Of a DNA stretch of 64,000 nucleotides, positions 34,001-57,300 are shown piece after piece. The notes under the pieces are model-generated. The model did no database searches. It saw nothing but the letters and a program-made list of their open reading frames with translations, and was not told the DNA's origin. The stretch is from Scatophagus argus (taxonomy: Eukaryota; Chordata; Actinopteri; Scatophagidae), in NCBI RefSeq assembly GCF_020382885.2, contig NC_058498.1, positions 8,530,501 to 8,594,500 of the forward strand, written 5' to 3'. Both the position numbers and the translations under genes were made by a program. Position 1 is the stretch's first letter, and every line of letters starts with the position of its first letter.

Positions 34001-37000
34001 TCTTCAACTCGTACAAATGTTGGCAATAGAACAGTAGGTATAAATAAATGTAATAAGTCCATAGACACTAAATGTTTCTTTACAGCATATGCACATAAAG
34101 AAAATGAAATGATCACACAGAAAGGGTACAGTACACTTGCTGAGTTGGTAAATTGTCAACTCATAAATGACTGTTGAAGTCCTGAGTCAATATTTGGTTA
34201 TGATAAAAAGGCAGATTATCAGGGCGTGAACTGAACTAGTTAGCCGGGCGGGGATGAAGATACAGCACATAGACACATGAGGGATCTACTGATAACTTTT
34301 TGAAGGGTTAGAAGACAGTTTTGCCCTGTAAGAACTCACATAGTTTTCAAAATAATCACTTATGTCGCTTTTTGCAAAACAGTTTTTAAATAAATATCAA
34401 TATAAACAAAACAAACAAGAATAAGTAAATTATTTAGAAATTTTTAAAATCGGAAATTTTAAAATCGCAAACCGAGCATCTTCAAAAACTTTTCACCAAA
34501 TAGTTTTTCTGTGTATTTCTTCTTCTTTGTTTAAATTATTTACTTGTAAGTAATCATTTTTATTTGCTGTTTAGTAAGTAATCAAGTGAGTAACTGATTA
34601 TGACTAATGGCTGAAAACTCTTATTTAGGCAGGATAAGACTAAGGAACAGTCTCTGACTCTCCTCCTCCTCCTCCTCCTCCCCCTCTTCCTCCTCTGTGT
34701 TGCAGGTTCGGTGGAGGTTTCTCGCAGGAGTCCCGTGGCCTCCTGGCTCTGTGCCATGCTTTACTGCTTCGGTAGTTATATCTTGGCGGACATCATGCTT
34801 GGAAGCAGCCCCGTCGACTATTTCCAACACAACAGCCACATCCTGCTGGCTTCAGCTGTCTGGTGAGAAAACCCTCAGAAGGACATTAGAGATTCTGAAG
34901 ACAAGAGATTGTTTTTCACATGGATGGGACCACAAAATCTAATAAATACTCATGTTATCCATCAAACTTTTCAGACTGTATTTTGCAATCAATCAAATTA
35001 TCCCCTGCCACCTGCATCATTCCCCTCAAGAAGAAAAAAATCACCAGTTCACCAGCATCAGCAGCTGTATCTGCAAATGGTGCTTGGAATGTGGTGTTCA
35101 GGACTCGAAGCGATACAAAAATTAACTTAACCTCAAAACTCAAGAGCAGCATATCTGTTAAGAAACGATCAGGATAAATCTACAAACCTCGCTGACGACA
35201 AAAACACAGTAAACAGGAAAATAAGATCTAATAGAAGACTGTAAACTGAGATTTTTGATGTAATTGGATGACAGCAGAAATCGCAGCAGTGGATTTCTGA
35301 AAACCTTGCCAAACTAAACTTATCTTCGCAGCCAGACACCCTGAAGGCCAAGAAGTGGGACATGTTGTGTTATGTTTTTATGATGTGGGCAACCATTAAA
35401 GCATCATCTTTTCTTCTGTGAAATCCAAACACAGGTACCTCATCTTTTACTGCCCACTGAACCTCTTCTATAAATGCGTGGCTTTCCTGCCCGTCAAGCT
35501 GGTGTTGGTCGCCCTGAAGGAAGTCGTCCGTACTCGTAAGATCGCCGCCGGCGTTCACCACGCTCACCATGCTTACCACCACGGCTTCATCATCATGGTC
35601 ATTGTTGGATACGTCAAAGGTCAGTGTCTTGTGGTTTCACATTCACTATTGTAAATATAATCATGTTACACAGGGACATATTTATGTATATTATGCAGTA
35701 CAGGTGTGTAGCTATGGACTCAACCCGGGATGGGGGTGGGATGGGCTGAGGGACCAAATCCACACCCACAGCCCTCCGTAAAATTCAATAACTGAAAAAC
35801 CATTTGCTGCCATTCTTAAATATTAAAAAAATTCACAGACGCATGACATGAACTTTGTATGTATTTACAAGCTAATGCACAGAACGTATGCGAACAAGTT
35901 AACCTGGCAGGACTTTAGCATAACACCGTGAGATGATAACCATTCATAACTAATCAAATTATCGTTCACAATCGACAGTGATATTTGCAACACTCATATT
36001 ACATTCTACTTCATTTAGATTAGTTACTGCTATAACAGCTGTGGCAAAAAGTTTTGTCACATTTAAACTGAACACCAAAAATTTGTTGCTTTCACCGAAT
36101 GACAGTTAACAATCAGATTTATTATGGCTGTAAATATATAAACAGAGCAACATTTAGTGACTTTATTCTAACAAAGCGTCTGTTCACAAATCCAGCTTCT
36201 TTTTGTGCAAAGACTGGCTACTTTACATTTAATAAAGTTGGCCCGCAGCTAACAGTTTTATTATGAACTTGGATGGTTTCGGCAGCTCTCCGCAGTGACA
36301 GCTGCCTACAGTGGGTGACAGACCGACAGACCAGAGTTCACAGCTGCTGCATTTAAACATGAATGAACAACACATGGACATGACAGTGTGCACATGTGGT
36401 CTTCATTCATTCATTTTGAGGCAGCGCCAGCTTTCAAAGGGACCATGTTGCTCAGAGAAACCTGGTTATCAAACAGTGATCAGTAGTCATGTTACATCCT
36501 TTTTAAAGTAATAAAAAACATTAGATATGAAGTTAGCATCAGATCAGCTTAGTTTGACTTCTTGAAATGAAGAAAGAGAAATAAAATCTCTGAACTCAAA
36601 AATGCTCTTAAATGATGAAGGAGCAAACTGAGGTCATTTAATTGTGCTTGTCCTCTGATGTATTAAAATCCATCCTCTGTTGCGCACCTAAACCACATAC
36701 TTCATGTACTTTTGCACTCTAAGATATCCATGAAGTCATCCTGGTCTTGCCCCCTACTGTTTCTGCTTCAGTATTGAGGCCCTGCAGGCGTCCATGTTGA
36801 AAATGAGGAAGCCAGATAAAAGCAGTCACACGAGACATAGACTTTTTTGTCCTCATTTTTTCCACTGTCTATTTTTATCTTTGCAGGGTCTGGAGTGGCT
36901 CTCATTTCCAATTTTGAGCAGCTGCTGCGTGGTGTGTGGAGGCCCGAGACCAACGAGATCCTCAACATGTCATTGTGAGTCTGCGTTTCCTGCTTTTGAT

Positions 37001-38498
37001 GATGGGAAAACATACTCATCACTGCCTCCTCAAGCATGTCGATGTTTTCAACCAAACCCTAGGGACAAAACCAGAACTTTTAGGAAGCCACTGTGACTGT
37101 AAGATTGCAGACAGAACACAGCCAGGCTTTTTGAGAAATACAGCAGCTTTGTTGAAGACACTCACTTTTTATGTTTATGACTTTGGCGCCACCTGGTGGT
37201 AGTTTCGCAAAGGCACTTAAGCAGACTGCTGTGAGACAGCGTCAGTGTCAGATGAAAATCTCTGACGCCCTAAAAGTAAAGATTGTATCTTCTCAACGGT
37301 GTATTTTAAACTTTACAGGAGGCTTTTGATAAGCAGAAATTTGTTCAACTTACAGAGGAAAGTTGAAGCTTCAATCAAAACATTCAACTAAACAGTTTAA
37401 CTGAAAATACAAAAATAAGATCAAAATAAAACGAGTGAATGTTGTCATCTCCCACTCGATCGTTGATCTTAAACTTTATCTCCTTGTTACTGCACTCAGA
37501 TGTCTCGCTGAGAGTTTTTCTTTTGTGTCTGTAGCCCAACCAAAGCCAGTCTGTATGGAGCCATCCTCTTCACCATGCAGGAGGCTCACTGGCTGCCAGT
37601 CTCCAAGAGCACCCTCATCCTCGCCTTCACCCTCTTCATGGCCACAAGCAAGGTAAGATCAGCACTGCAGCATGGCAGTGTCGCCTTTCTCCCGGTCTAA
37701 AATGGTTTTTGTGTCATGGAGCAGAAATGAAACACACCGCTGTCTTCTATAGAAAGAAAAAAAAAGAAATTCTCCCTACCAGCAAACAATTTGCTGTCAT
37801 ACGAGTTGCTACTGGGACATTGGAGCAGGAGGCAAATATTTCTAAAGGTATCCTTGTGGACCATTGTGTGCAAAGTATTGATGAGCAGCTCCATCTTTGG
37901 TTTTTATCTTGTGCTCTACTGTCATCTGATTTCACACTATGAATTGACACCAACATTTCAGTTTGCTAAGTGATTCAAAGATCTTTCTTTTCTAATCTTC
38001 AGCAAGTCTCCTCCAGTTGCTGCCAATTAATGGCAACAAGCTTGGGTGAGATTATAGAATAAGAACCCTCTTGCATCAAGCTTTAAAAATTCTGAATCCT
38101 ACGGTTCCCACAATACCCCTCATCAGCATCTCTCAGTCGACCCTCCCTTCTCTATGAATGCCTACACGATTTAGCCATCAGTCCATGTGCTCAGTTTGTA
38201 ACAAAGGCTCTCCTGGTAATGAGGTGCATGAAATATCCCTTTAGTTATCACAAAATCAAACTGGTCTCCTCTGACTGACACCATCTTCCTTTAGGTGGTG
38301 ATGACTGCCCGTCACTCTCACGGCTCCCCCTTCGCCCTCATCGAGTCCTGGGTTTGTCACCTGCTGTTCGGCTCCCCTCTGGGTGGATCTGAGGAAGACC
38401 ACCATCATCCTCCCGCCGCCGTCCCATCTTCACCTCTCAAAACCAAGGAGGAGCTGAGCGAAGGTTCTCGTAAGAGGAAGGTCAAAAAAGCTGAGTAG
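31009..38498 (+). CDS. tmem38a: Trimeric intracellular cation channel type A (TRIC-A)
   Basis: Potassium-permeable channel of the sarcoplasmic/endoplasmic reticulum and nuclear membrane. It balances charge during calcium release, mainly in muscle. Coding exons are 31009-31132, 34706-34862, 35435-35619, 36887-36974, 37535-37652 and 38295-38498, in phase throughout, giving 291 aa (human 299). Key blocks are [57 protein letters not shown], the lipid-binding [44 protein letters not shown] and [12 protein letters not shown]. The tail [16 protein letters not shown] is basic and ends in a KKxx-type ER retrieval signal. The His-rich stretch before the tail is shorter than in human. The start matches human MELLSAL. 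Intron 1 is 3.6 kb and holds a perfect hairpin and a possible repeat. In human the same two genes, SMIM7 and TMEM38A, are neighbours. Confidence 0.97.
32536..32870. repeat. Possible dispersed repeat beginning TTAAAGGGGAACTCCACAGA
   Basis: This stretch of tmem38a intron 1 starts with a motif shared with 40265-40290 (TTAAAGGAGTGTTCCACAGA). It also contains TATTATGGGTAATGTAGGAGC, which resembles the reverse of GTTACCCATAATGC at 40435. Both words recur in fish repeats. The boundaries are guesses. Confidence 0.35.
33653..33687. repeat. Perfect hairpin with 15-bp arms
   Basis: TTGTAGTATTTCCTT and its exact reverse complement AAGGAAATACTACAA are separated by five bases (GAGAT). It lies in tmem38a intron 1. 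The stem is too short for a typical microRNA precursor, and the flanks do not extend it. Confidence 0.9.
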
Positions 38499-38881
38499 GA
38501 AGCCGCACTGTTCCAGCGAAACTGCATCTGACTTGCCCCATCATGGCCTCCACTTGATGGGACTTCCCATTCCTTTCCAGGGAAAGGGGCAGTTTGATGT
38601 TTTACCAAATGAGACCCTTTCTATTAGAGTAAAATGGTGCTTTCTGCATTTTACACAACATGAGGACTCTGTAAATACCACAGCAAATGTTTCACACTTC
38701 AACCCGACCCGGACAATTTAAACCTATTTATTCAAGTGTTTGTGAACATCTGCATCTGTGCTCGACTCTGTGTGGCATGGGCCTGTCAGTGGTTTTCTTT
38801 AAGTCCACCAATCCTTGTTTCAGTTCGGAGAGAAATAGAAAATACAAATATATCTGACTCTCAATCAGAAATCCAAATGTG

Positions 38882-38887
38882 AATAAA
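38882..38887 (+). terminator. tmem38a: Poly(A) signal of tmem38a
   Basis: AATAAA lies 384 bp past the stop codon in GTGAATAAAGC. A second AATAAA follows at 38940-38945. Either could set the 3' end. Confidence 0.5.
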
Positions 38888-40264
38888 GCATTATGCTGCT
38901 TTTTACACGTGACGACATGACGACATTGTCTTGTCTTCAAATAAAATCAAGAGAAACATAGTGTCTTGGTGGGTTTTTAATTTCCGTTTGTTTATGATGT
39001 GTCGTTTTATGTTCACTATTGTCCACTACTCGGACACATCAGGAGCTTTTAGATATTTGATCAAAGTAAAATGAACTTGACAAAAGAACTTGTTTTAATT
39101 GGGATGAAATATTCAGACCCTTTGCTAAAAGTACTGCAGTAAGTTTCACAGAGCTAGAAGAAATACATGGTTATTATTACTGATGCATTTTTGTTGGAGT
39201 TGTTTGAGATGGAGCTGATACCCAGTCTTTAGAGAGTGTTGGTTTGTTTAATCTGAAAAAGTAAGAATATTTTTTTAAAACTGTATCTTGAAACAAGAAC
39301 GAGCAAGTCACTGCGAAGAAAAGTCTCGAAACAAGGTTGAAATATTCTTGCTATGCCGGCAGATAGTTTTTATGAGAAATAAAACTGTCAGATAAATGTT
39401 CATGTAGTGGACTAAAAAGAAAAAGTATCTCAAAACTTGACTTTAGTGCAGCACTTCAGCAAATTTACTGCACCATCGGTTTACCCCAACTCTTTGAATT
39501 TCTGCTAAATCAGCTCAGTCTTCACACTGAATCCATGACTAAACTCATGCTGTGCAGATCTTGTATCCTTTTATTAGCTTGCTATTATAAATATCTTTCT
39601 TCACTGGCTTTTTGGAGCTCTTTCACCTATAAAAATAAGAGCTACAACTCTACATTTTAAGACCGCCACCGGTCCAGGAATCAGTTGGCAGCCAGGACTA
39701 CGTTAGTCTTCATAAACTCTCTGTTATGTAACTTGGAAAGGTCCGAGGTCGACCCGAGGTCACGTCCTGAGAAACGTGGGCTCCCGTTGCACAAACTGAC
39801 AAACTCTTGTAGTAAAGGCAATAAAGCATCACTAATGAACTTTGCAGGAGGTTGTTCCCCCCGACCTTTCACCTCAGCATTCCTCCCAGCAGTAGCAGCA
39901 GCAGCAGCAGAGATGATCAGGGAGGTAAAGGATCTGTGGCTTACGTTTGCTGTCCTGCTGGAGCTCACATACAGAAAACAACTCTGATGCTTCAGTTCAG
40001 GCAGAATTTACAGAACAGAACAGAACATGAAGACGGGAGACAATTATAACTGAAATAGCTCAAGATATTAAATCACAGCAGAATTATCACCACAGCATGA
40101 GCTAAAGTAATACAGGGAGGATTTATGAGAAATTTTAACTGATGCATTTAAGTGAAAAGTGATGAAAATTGTTTTTAAACCGGAATTTGCATCTCAGTCA
40201 CACAGACTGGATTGCAGCAACATAGCAAGCTTGTGTTGTTGACTGTTTTAAACTCTTACTCAGC

Positions 40265-40500
40265 ACTTAAAGGAGTGTTCCACAGATTTAGCTCAGCACT
40301 TTTATGGGATTGTCAGACTCACAACAGGTAGTCCAAAAACGTTTTGAGAAAGAGCCTGAGATATCGAATGATTTGTATCTCGTCTCTTTAAGTCCACACA
40401 CTCTTATTATTGTGAAAACCTGGCACCTACGTTACCCATAATGCACCTCAATCAACAGCTGTTTGGTCAGAGATTCAGGTGTGTGTCTGACGTGAGAAGT
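40265..40500. repeat. Possible dispersed repeat beginning TTAAAGGAGTGTTCCACAGA
   Basis: Starts with the motif also found at 32536 and later has GTTACCCATAATGCACCTC. Such words recur in teleost repeats. Ends are uncertain. Confidence 0.35.
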
Positions 40501-41061
40501 TTCCTTTCAGCAAGCAGCAGCGTGGCAGACGGATCAGTCAGTACAAATCACTCTGCAGGGTGAAAATTTCAACAAGTTCCAAAGATACCAAATATATCAG
40601 CTGAACTTTTGAAAAATGGGTCTAGAAATATGCAAAAAGCAGAGACAACATTTCCCTTTCATTAAACTGTGCTGCTGAAAAAGCACCAGGTCTTGGATTT
40701 TGACATAAGTGTCGTGTAACTTTAGCACTAGCAGAGAAAGGAAAGAAACGCATGTTAAGGGATTTTAACTCATTAATGGCTCATTCCATCCACTCAAGTC
40801 TGAATTAATTTAATGGCTTTACGTTCCTACGTCTCTATGAAGTGAAGTAACCTCTTACATTTCCAAAGCGGCAGGTATGACAACAGAAACGGGCTGCTGT
40901 TTTTGTTTTTCCAGAGGAGGCCCTCGAGTGAGACTTCCCTGCTCCTTTGGGCAAGGCAGCGAGCAGGAGGAGGTGGTGAGAGATTATCAAACTTATCTGG
41001 AAAACCCAAAAACCCCCCAAAACCTCCAATGCCAGGAATGTAACCAACATCTGCTGATCGC

Positions 41062-41064
<3 letters not shown>

Positions 41065-41097
<33 letters not shown>
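41065..41097. repeat. (AC)n microsatellite
   Basis: About 16 AC units, 0.9 kb upstream of the comp start codon. Confidence 0.92.
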
Positions 41098-41103
<6 letters not shown>

Positions 41104-41793
41104 AGAGTCTAATGCAGCTGCTTTTTCTATGTTTCTTCCTCGAGATGTCAGAGGCTAATTAAAGGGAAATGTCACAGTTTTGTAAACCTTTAGAAAAGCC
41201 AGTTTCACTATTAATCAGGCAGTGTGACTGTGTGGATGCTGACTGGCTTGTAAAAATAATGGTTACTGGGCAATACTGTGTTTGATGAATAAAAAAAATC
41301 AGAAGTTAATAACATAAAAGCAAATACTGAACATTCTTAAAATGTTGCTGGCAGATGGTAATTTGTCACTCATCTAGTCAGCGCTATCTCGTCCAGTATG
41401 GGACACAATGTGCACAGAGACATAAATTCTGATAATGATGAAATTAAAAAACAAATTTTTGTATTTGTTTCCCTTCTCCTAAATGGGACAGTAAAACGAT
41501 CCTGAACAAGTGAGGTCAGGCATTTTGGTCAACTGTTGATATAGATCAGATTATCAACCAAGTATCAACATGCCATAATGTCTTTTTGATGTAAAATTAA
41601 GGCCCAAAATGAAATGCTATCATTTAAACAGAAAACACAGAGGTTGATGTACAAAGCCCGTTATAGGTGGGGGTGCTTGTATTGAGCAATCAAACTCCTA
41701 TTCCCACTTCCATAAATAGTGGTTTGCAGAGGGGTTTTAGGGGAAAGTAAGAAGATCCAAAACAGGAAGGGGGGAGGTGGATGTGGAGGTTTG

Positions 41794-41795
<2 letters not shown>

Positions 41796-41824
<29 letters not shown>
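41796..41824. repeat. comp: (GT)n microsatellite in the comp promoter
   Basis: About 14 GT units followed by a G-rich tract (GGGTTGGGTGGGGGGGG). They end 18 bases before the TATA box, so they lie in the proximal promoter. Confidence 0.92.
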
Positions 41825-41826
<2 letters not shown>

Positions 41827-41841
41827 GTTGGGTGGGGGGGG

Positions 41842-41848
41842 TATAAAA
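41842..41848 (+). promoter_or_regulatory. comp: TATA box of comp
   Basis: TATAAAA lies 129 bp upstream of the comp start codon and directly after a G-run. Start of transcription is expected near 41872, leaving a 5' UTR of about 100 bases. It is the clearest core promoter motif seen near any start in the window. Confidence 0.6.
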
Positions 41849-41970
41849 ACCAAACACAAAGCTGGAAGCAGGTCTACAGGAGGTGCTTTGAGTCTGAGCT
41901 CTAGGTAGGAGACGGAGACGAGACGAAGCCGCTGTACCTGAATAGCAGCATCTGCAGCACCAGCTCAACC

Positions 41971-51473
<9,503 letters not shown>

Positions 51474-51787
51474 TGACAACAAACGAGCCCAGGGAATTCT
51501 GGGAACACTTTCCAATGCACAAACTGGGACCACAAATTAAATCATCATCCCATTGTGAACAGTTAAAGAAAAAGATTCTTTAGAACCACACATCTTTAAA
51601 ATCTCCCCAGTTTTAACATCCTGACAGAAGAGGCAGCTCCACAACAATAAGACCAAATGCTTGTTCAGCTGTTAGAAGTTTCTGTCATTAACAATTCTGC
51701 TATAAAATACCATCCACACTGTATGTTTATGTTTCAATTTATATTTTTGAAAGGATAACTATTGCAAGGATTTAACTGGCACTAATG

Positions 51788-51793
51788 AATAAA
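51788..51793 (+). terminator. comp: Poly(A) signal of comp
   Basis: AATAAA in TGAATAAATGTGG, 315 bp past the comp stop codon. The gene converges with crtc1. Confidence 0.55.
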
Positions 51794-54242
51794 TGTGGAC
51801 TTTGGTAAATTCTGCGCACTATGAATTTAAACTCTGTTAAGTGTGATGTGACCATTTACTAGCTGATACTAATTTTTTATCAATAACAATAGAATATCAG
51901 TTAGCAGCGACATAGTATTTAATTGAGCGGTGTGCCGCAGAGAATCTTATTCACTTATTTTGTCATGTAGCCTAAATTGTCTTTAAAGACCTAAATATGA
52001 TGCTGAAACTGTAATCACATCTACACTGCAAAAACAACTGATTCTAACAGATGTTTGATTTTAAGCAACAGACGTGACCTTTTTCAAACTCAACAGCTTT
52101 TAGTGTAAATCAACATTCGGAACATTTCACAGGCATGCACATATCCAAAATAATCTTTTAAATTTTGCATTTGGAAATACAGATTACAAAATAGAAACGA
52201 TAGCAAAGACAATATACAACAGGTTTGAAACACCATGCATGTCCACAGCAACACGCTGCGATGTTGTAAAATGACATCGGACAGTTTTTCAGTCAGCATA
52301 TTCTGCAAATCAAGACTATGTGCAGAGAAAAATCTGTCTTCCACATTCAATTTAATTGACATGTTTCTTTCATCTTATAAACAAATGGTCACATAAGGAG
52401 AATCACATGGCAACAAATAAAGAACTACAGATCTTTTACTACGACTTACAGGACAACAGTGATATAATGCTATTCTCACTATAAGCTTAAAGTGGAACTT
52501 AAACTGTTTTTTTTTTCTTTATCCAGAGAGAACTGTCAAGAGCCATTTAGAAAACCCAACGTTATTAAAGGGAGATTTTTTTTCTGATCTAAAACACTCT
52601 TCAACAGTAAACAGCAGCAACTCTTTCATCCTGGGACTTAAATACAGGAATCCTCAAGGAGCTTCACTCGTCTGCTTATTCGGTTTGGGACAAGATTTCA
52701 CTTCAGTGATTTTAATACAACATAAACATTGGCTGTGCTAATAAGTCATGCAGGTCTCAAGACTAAAACCAGCAGATGAATCGAAACTAAATCTTACAAG
52801 ACGTAAAGAATGATTTGATCTTGTTGTCTGCGTGGAAAATGCAGTCAGCGTTTTGCTTCAGACTCCACACGTGGAACTAGCAAAGTCTTTTAATTTGAAG
52901 TCATGCTCTAAAAGTGAGACATAAACGTTTTCCCACCCAAAGACCGGGAAAAGATGGGCAACCTCAACTCTAGTAACTGCCATTTTATTTCCTTACTTTA
53001 TCGAAGGTGTGTTAGCTCCCTCACTTGAGCTCAAATCTTTACCAGCGTTAGTGTAGCTGTCAGCTAACGTTATAAGCAAATCCGGGACAACTAAAGAAGG
53101 CATCTAAAAGTTCTGTCAAACATGTTATCAGACTTTTAATTAATCTCTAACTTGGAGAAAGCGCAACAGGATTTACTATTTCTCCTTCCAGCTGGTATTT
53201 TCAGCAGCTGTAGTTTAAGCATTTAGCATTTTTTTTTCTCTTTTTGGACATGTTTTAATTTTATGTGGAATCACATTCTTCACGTCCTGCGTTTCAGAGT
53301 TCTAGCTAACTTGATGAAGTGAGACTGTGTTGCAGCACTTGTGCAGCACTCTGGTAGTGGCAGTGTGTGTTGCTGAAGTCAAGATTCAACTTCATTTGAG
53401 TATTACTGAGGTTGCAACTGACCACTCAGGCCGATCTAGAGTGGCTGTAAGAACTGTGACTTGCTCCAACTGCCATATTCATAAGGGGGAGGGGAATGAC
53501 CGACAAAGGAAATACATTCGGACTGCCGTTCTTTTCCAACACGAGAGCACAAGCTGCACTGGAGTAAGCCCTTTCTATATTTGCATCCCCTAAAATCTTT
53601 ACTGATTTCAAAACAAAACAAAGCAAAAAAATAAAACAAGACGAGCCAAAATATAGTTTACAAAGGAAAATAGAGAATTCATCTTTTCTTTGACATGAAA
53701 ATATTTCCGGAGTTTACACTGGGAGTTAAACAGTCAGCATTCACATCGGGCAGAACAAACAGTCCCTGCTCAAAAGCCAGGAAGTCACAAATAAAGTGCG
53801 AAGCAACTAGTGGACTAAACATTTCATAGAAAACAGAACAAAACAAATAATAATAAAAAAAAAATCTGACATGATAGGCAACGACAACATAAAACCATCA
53901 TATCTGAAGTCATAGCTAGATCAAAACTCCTGCACATAACATGGGATTAGGATCAGATTGATGTGTCTATCATCATGCAGTTGACTATGCAGAAGCGTCA
54001 GAAGGTTCAAGTCCACATATGCAAACGATCAGTGCACGTGCCAATCTGCAATCCTTGCAAGACAGAACCTGCTTCCATTATCTCAAGAAAGATAGAAGGT
54101 TGTGCCAACGGGGACGAGGGGCACGGGATTCACTGTGGATTTATTTATCTGTGTGAGAATCATGCATGTGTGTGATTGATGAGATGCTACAGTAGGAAGA
54201 GAGAGAAAACGAGAGAGGAACAAGCAACAGTCTGATTCCTCA

Positions 54243-54305
54243 GAAGAGGGAGGGAGGGAGGGAGAGAGGGGGAGTGAGAGAGTGAGTGTGAGAGAGAGAG
54301 AGGAG
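54243..54305. repeat. Purine-rich GGGA/GA tract
   Basis: AGAGGGAGGGAGGGAGGGAG followed by GAGAGAG and GAGTGAG units. On the leftward transcript it reads as a CT-rich (pyrimidine) tract. Of a type able to form triplex DNA. Confidence 0.85.
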
Positions 54306-57300
54306 TCTGGTCCGACTCAGGTCATTTGGCAAAAAAAATAAAATAAAATAAATAATAATAAAGAAAAAAAATAAACTTGGACACCGCCACAGAAAATACA
54401 TTCTCTTATCACTCACAAAGTAGCATTATACAGAGATGGAGGTAACAGAGTCACTTAACAATAGACTGAGTTAACTGTTGCACGGGAGAAATCCATACAT
54501 GCATCCCTTTAGACTTTGTGGTAGCGTTATGTTACACAAATCAAACCCGTGGAGTAACAGAAGGCCTTGATTTAGAGGTTTTGACTGTCAGTTTAGTCAT
54601 GCATTTTGTTTCAGCTATAGCGTATATGTACAAGGTCAGCGTGAAGGACTAGTATTCAGCAGGATGACGGAGAAGAAGTGACAGGAAAGCTCAAAATCAC
54701 TGGAGTTACAACAGTGAAGTTTAGCTCAAACACAATGCTTATATTTTTAGGAATAAATATACATTAGTTTCAGCGACTTAAGGGAAAAATCCAACTGAAG
54801 ATAAATAAATAATTAAAAAAAACGGCTTCTGGTAAAGTGTCATTTCTAGGCCTTTTTAGTGGATTATTTTTCTTCCTCCTGTTGGTTAATGGCCCATGGC
54901 AATCATCAAGAACTGCATGAAAACATTTCAGTGATCTGTGAGGCAGGTCTGGTGTCTCACAGGGAGAAAAAAAAAGTTTCAAAGTTTCAAAGTAAAGCTG
55001 GATTTATTCTCCTCCGTTGAGATGTTGCTCTGACGTGAAAACAAATTTAGAGTTCAGCGTACGATTTCACTTGATTGTCATAGCACCAAGGCAACACTCA
55101 GTGGACGTGTCGCGCTCATCATATACTAAAACCAGTAGAGTTTACATTCATTTTTCTTTCCGAAAACAAGAAATTTGCCCTTCTTTTGGGGCTCCATTTT
55201 TACAGAGCTTTGAGAGTAACTGAGAGGACTATGATGTGTACTGTAAACAGCCGTGCTCAATCACAATATAAATTGTCTGGTTTGATTGAAAAGGAGTCTT
55301 TATCTAAATTACTAATAATCTCTACCAGCATTAGTATCACATAGGAACAAATAATCTAAGCTGACCACTAATCTTTCTTTATCACTGATGTGTAGTTTTT
55401 TTTTTTTCTAGGCAGAACAAACTCTTCATTATGACAACATTTTTGAGGAATAAATCCAGCTCAACTCGAGTAATAAAAAAAAAAGTCAGAGGTGGATTTT
55501 TCCTTTAAGGGTTGGGGTTTTTTTTTTGTCTCATTTGCATAGGAATCACAGATTTGTTGTAGGCAAACAAAACCTTTGATGGAGGATAACAGCAGACAAT
55601 CAACACTTGGTCTGAAACAAGTTGTACAGCTGTAGAGGTGTGCAGTAAAAAACCAAACGCGATTCTGTTTCGGAAAAGAGGGTGAGAAATGATTAACACA
55701 TCTGTACATGAACATTATAATATACCAAGCGTGATCCCACAGACCTGCACACGCCACTCAGGGAAACTCTGACAAAAGGCCGCTGCAGATTGAAATCTGA
55801 CGTGACTGACTTTTAAAATTTGACTGAATTTGTTCTGCCCATTTCGGCAAAGCGAGACCGCGTCATGGATGTAGTTGGGAGACGATTTCAATGTGTACCA
55901 TTTTCAGATGAAACCTGTGTAAACATTTTTCAGTTTGCAAAGGTTGTGTAAACACGTTTAGACTCAATCCCTGATTGCTTTTGTGACCATTTTTTGTTGT
56001 TTGTAACACTGAATGGAATGGGGCCAATCTGTCAAAACACTGCATATAAAATATATAAATACTCTCATATTCTTTCTTAAACAGACTTTTCTTCCATCAT
56101 CCAGTTTACTAAACGGAGTAAACAGGCTGTCTACAATAAAAATATCCTTCTATTGTTAAACTCTGACATTTTATGTTAATGGCTGTAGTTGAAAACAGTC
56201 ATTTAGAGGCTTTGATAGCTGTTAAATATCTAACTAACGACTAACCACTAAAATTCCCAGACTGTGTAGTTTTGTTATTGATGACCTCTAGGGCAAAGGT
56301 CTTCAGCGTTTTTGTTAGAGCTTCCCTGTCAAGGAGCAAAAAGCCTCCCCATAATTGCACTCCTTCTCAAATACCTCAAACCCATCCTTTGACTTTTTTT
56401 GTTTTTGTGTTTTGTTTTGTTTTTTTTTTTTAGCCCCACTTTAAAAACATCAAGAATTTGGCTATAAACTGTACCGATACAAAATACAGTACATTGATTT
56501 GTCAAACCTTACACAACAAAATCACAAATATCACTGACCAAAAATTAAGTTCCTCTCAAATACAAGAAAATGTTACGAAAATACGTTGTCACATTAGACA
56601 CTTAAGTAGAACAGTAGAATACTCATGTAAGGCAAAATCAGGTGATTTCACAGTGAAGACTTAAAAAGATTTAAGATTTTAGTGTTTAAAAACAGACGGC
56701 TTCCTTTACCGAAAAGAAGTTCAGTCTTGATATATATATGTATATATATATATTGGCTTTTCACTGGCAGAAAATTAATTTGGATGTGTTTTTCTTGCTT
56801 TCTAGTTTAATAGAAATACCTGATGATTTTCTCAGAAAAAGTTAATTCAAGTGGCATAAAACCAACCCATTTCTGGAACACGCAGCATTTTCTGGAGCTG
56901 TGCTAAGAACTAGGATATTTTGATTTGACCGCTGGGCTGCAGCATGGCAACGTCTACCATGTCCTACGTCAGAGAATGGCACATCAAACACCAAAGAGCA
57001 ACTATGGGGAGGTTTTGCACTCATTCATTAACCAAGTAGCGTAACAAACACATATATATATTTATATATAAATATGTTAGTAATTAATAAATAGACACAA
57101 ATTACATCAGTGCAATTTTACACTATGCCTACAGAGCGCATTTTGGCATCAAATTTAAATTATGAAATGGAATATAAAATCTTAAACTAAATAAATAAAA
57201 CATATAAATACATAAAGCATCAAAACATACAGTACATGATGAAAATAACATTTGGTTGTCAAAAAATAAAGCTTTGAGTGTGAAATAGAAAGCCGTTACG

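Larger units (their letters stand above)
38499..41970. other. Gap between tmem38a and comp
   Basis: The first 0.45 kb is the tmem38a 3' UTR. The rest has no recognised gene. The frame 39685-39987 ends in a poly-Ala stretch made by GCA repeats and has no family match. Other contents are a possible dispersed repeat at about 40265-40500, a (CA)n run at 41065-41097, and the comp promoter with a GT run and a TATA box at about 41.8 kb. Confidence 0.55.

Noticed and set aside
39685-39987. 100-codon frame with a poly-Ala stretch
   Set aside because: The alanine run comes from GCA repeats, and the rest resembles no protein.
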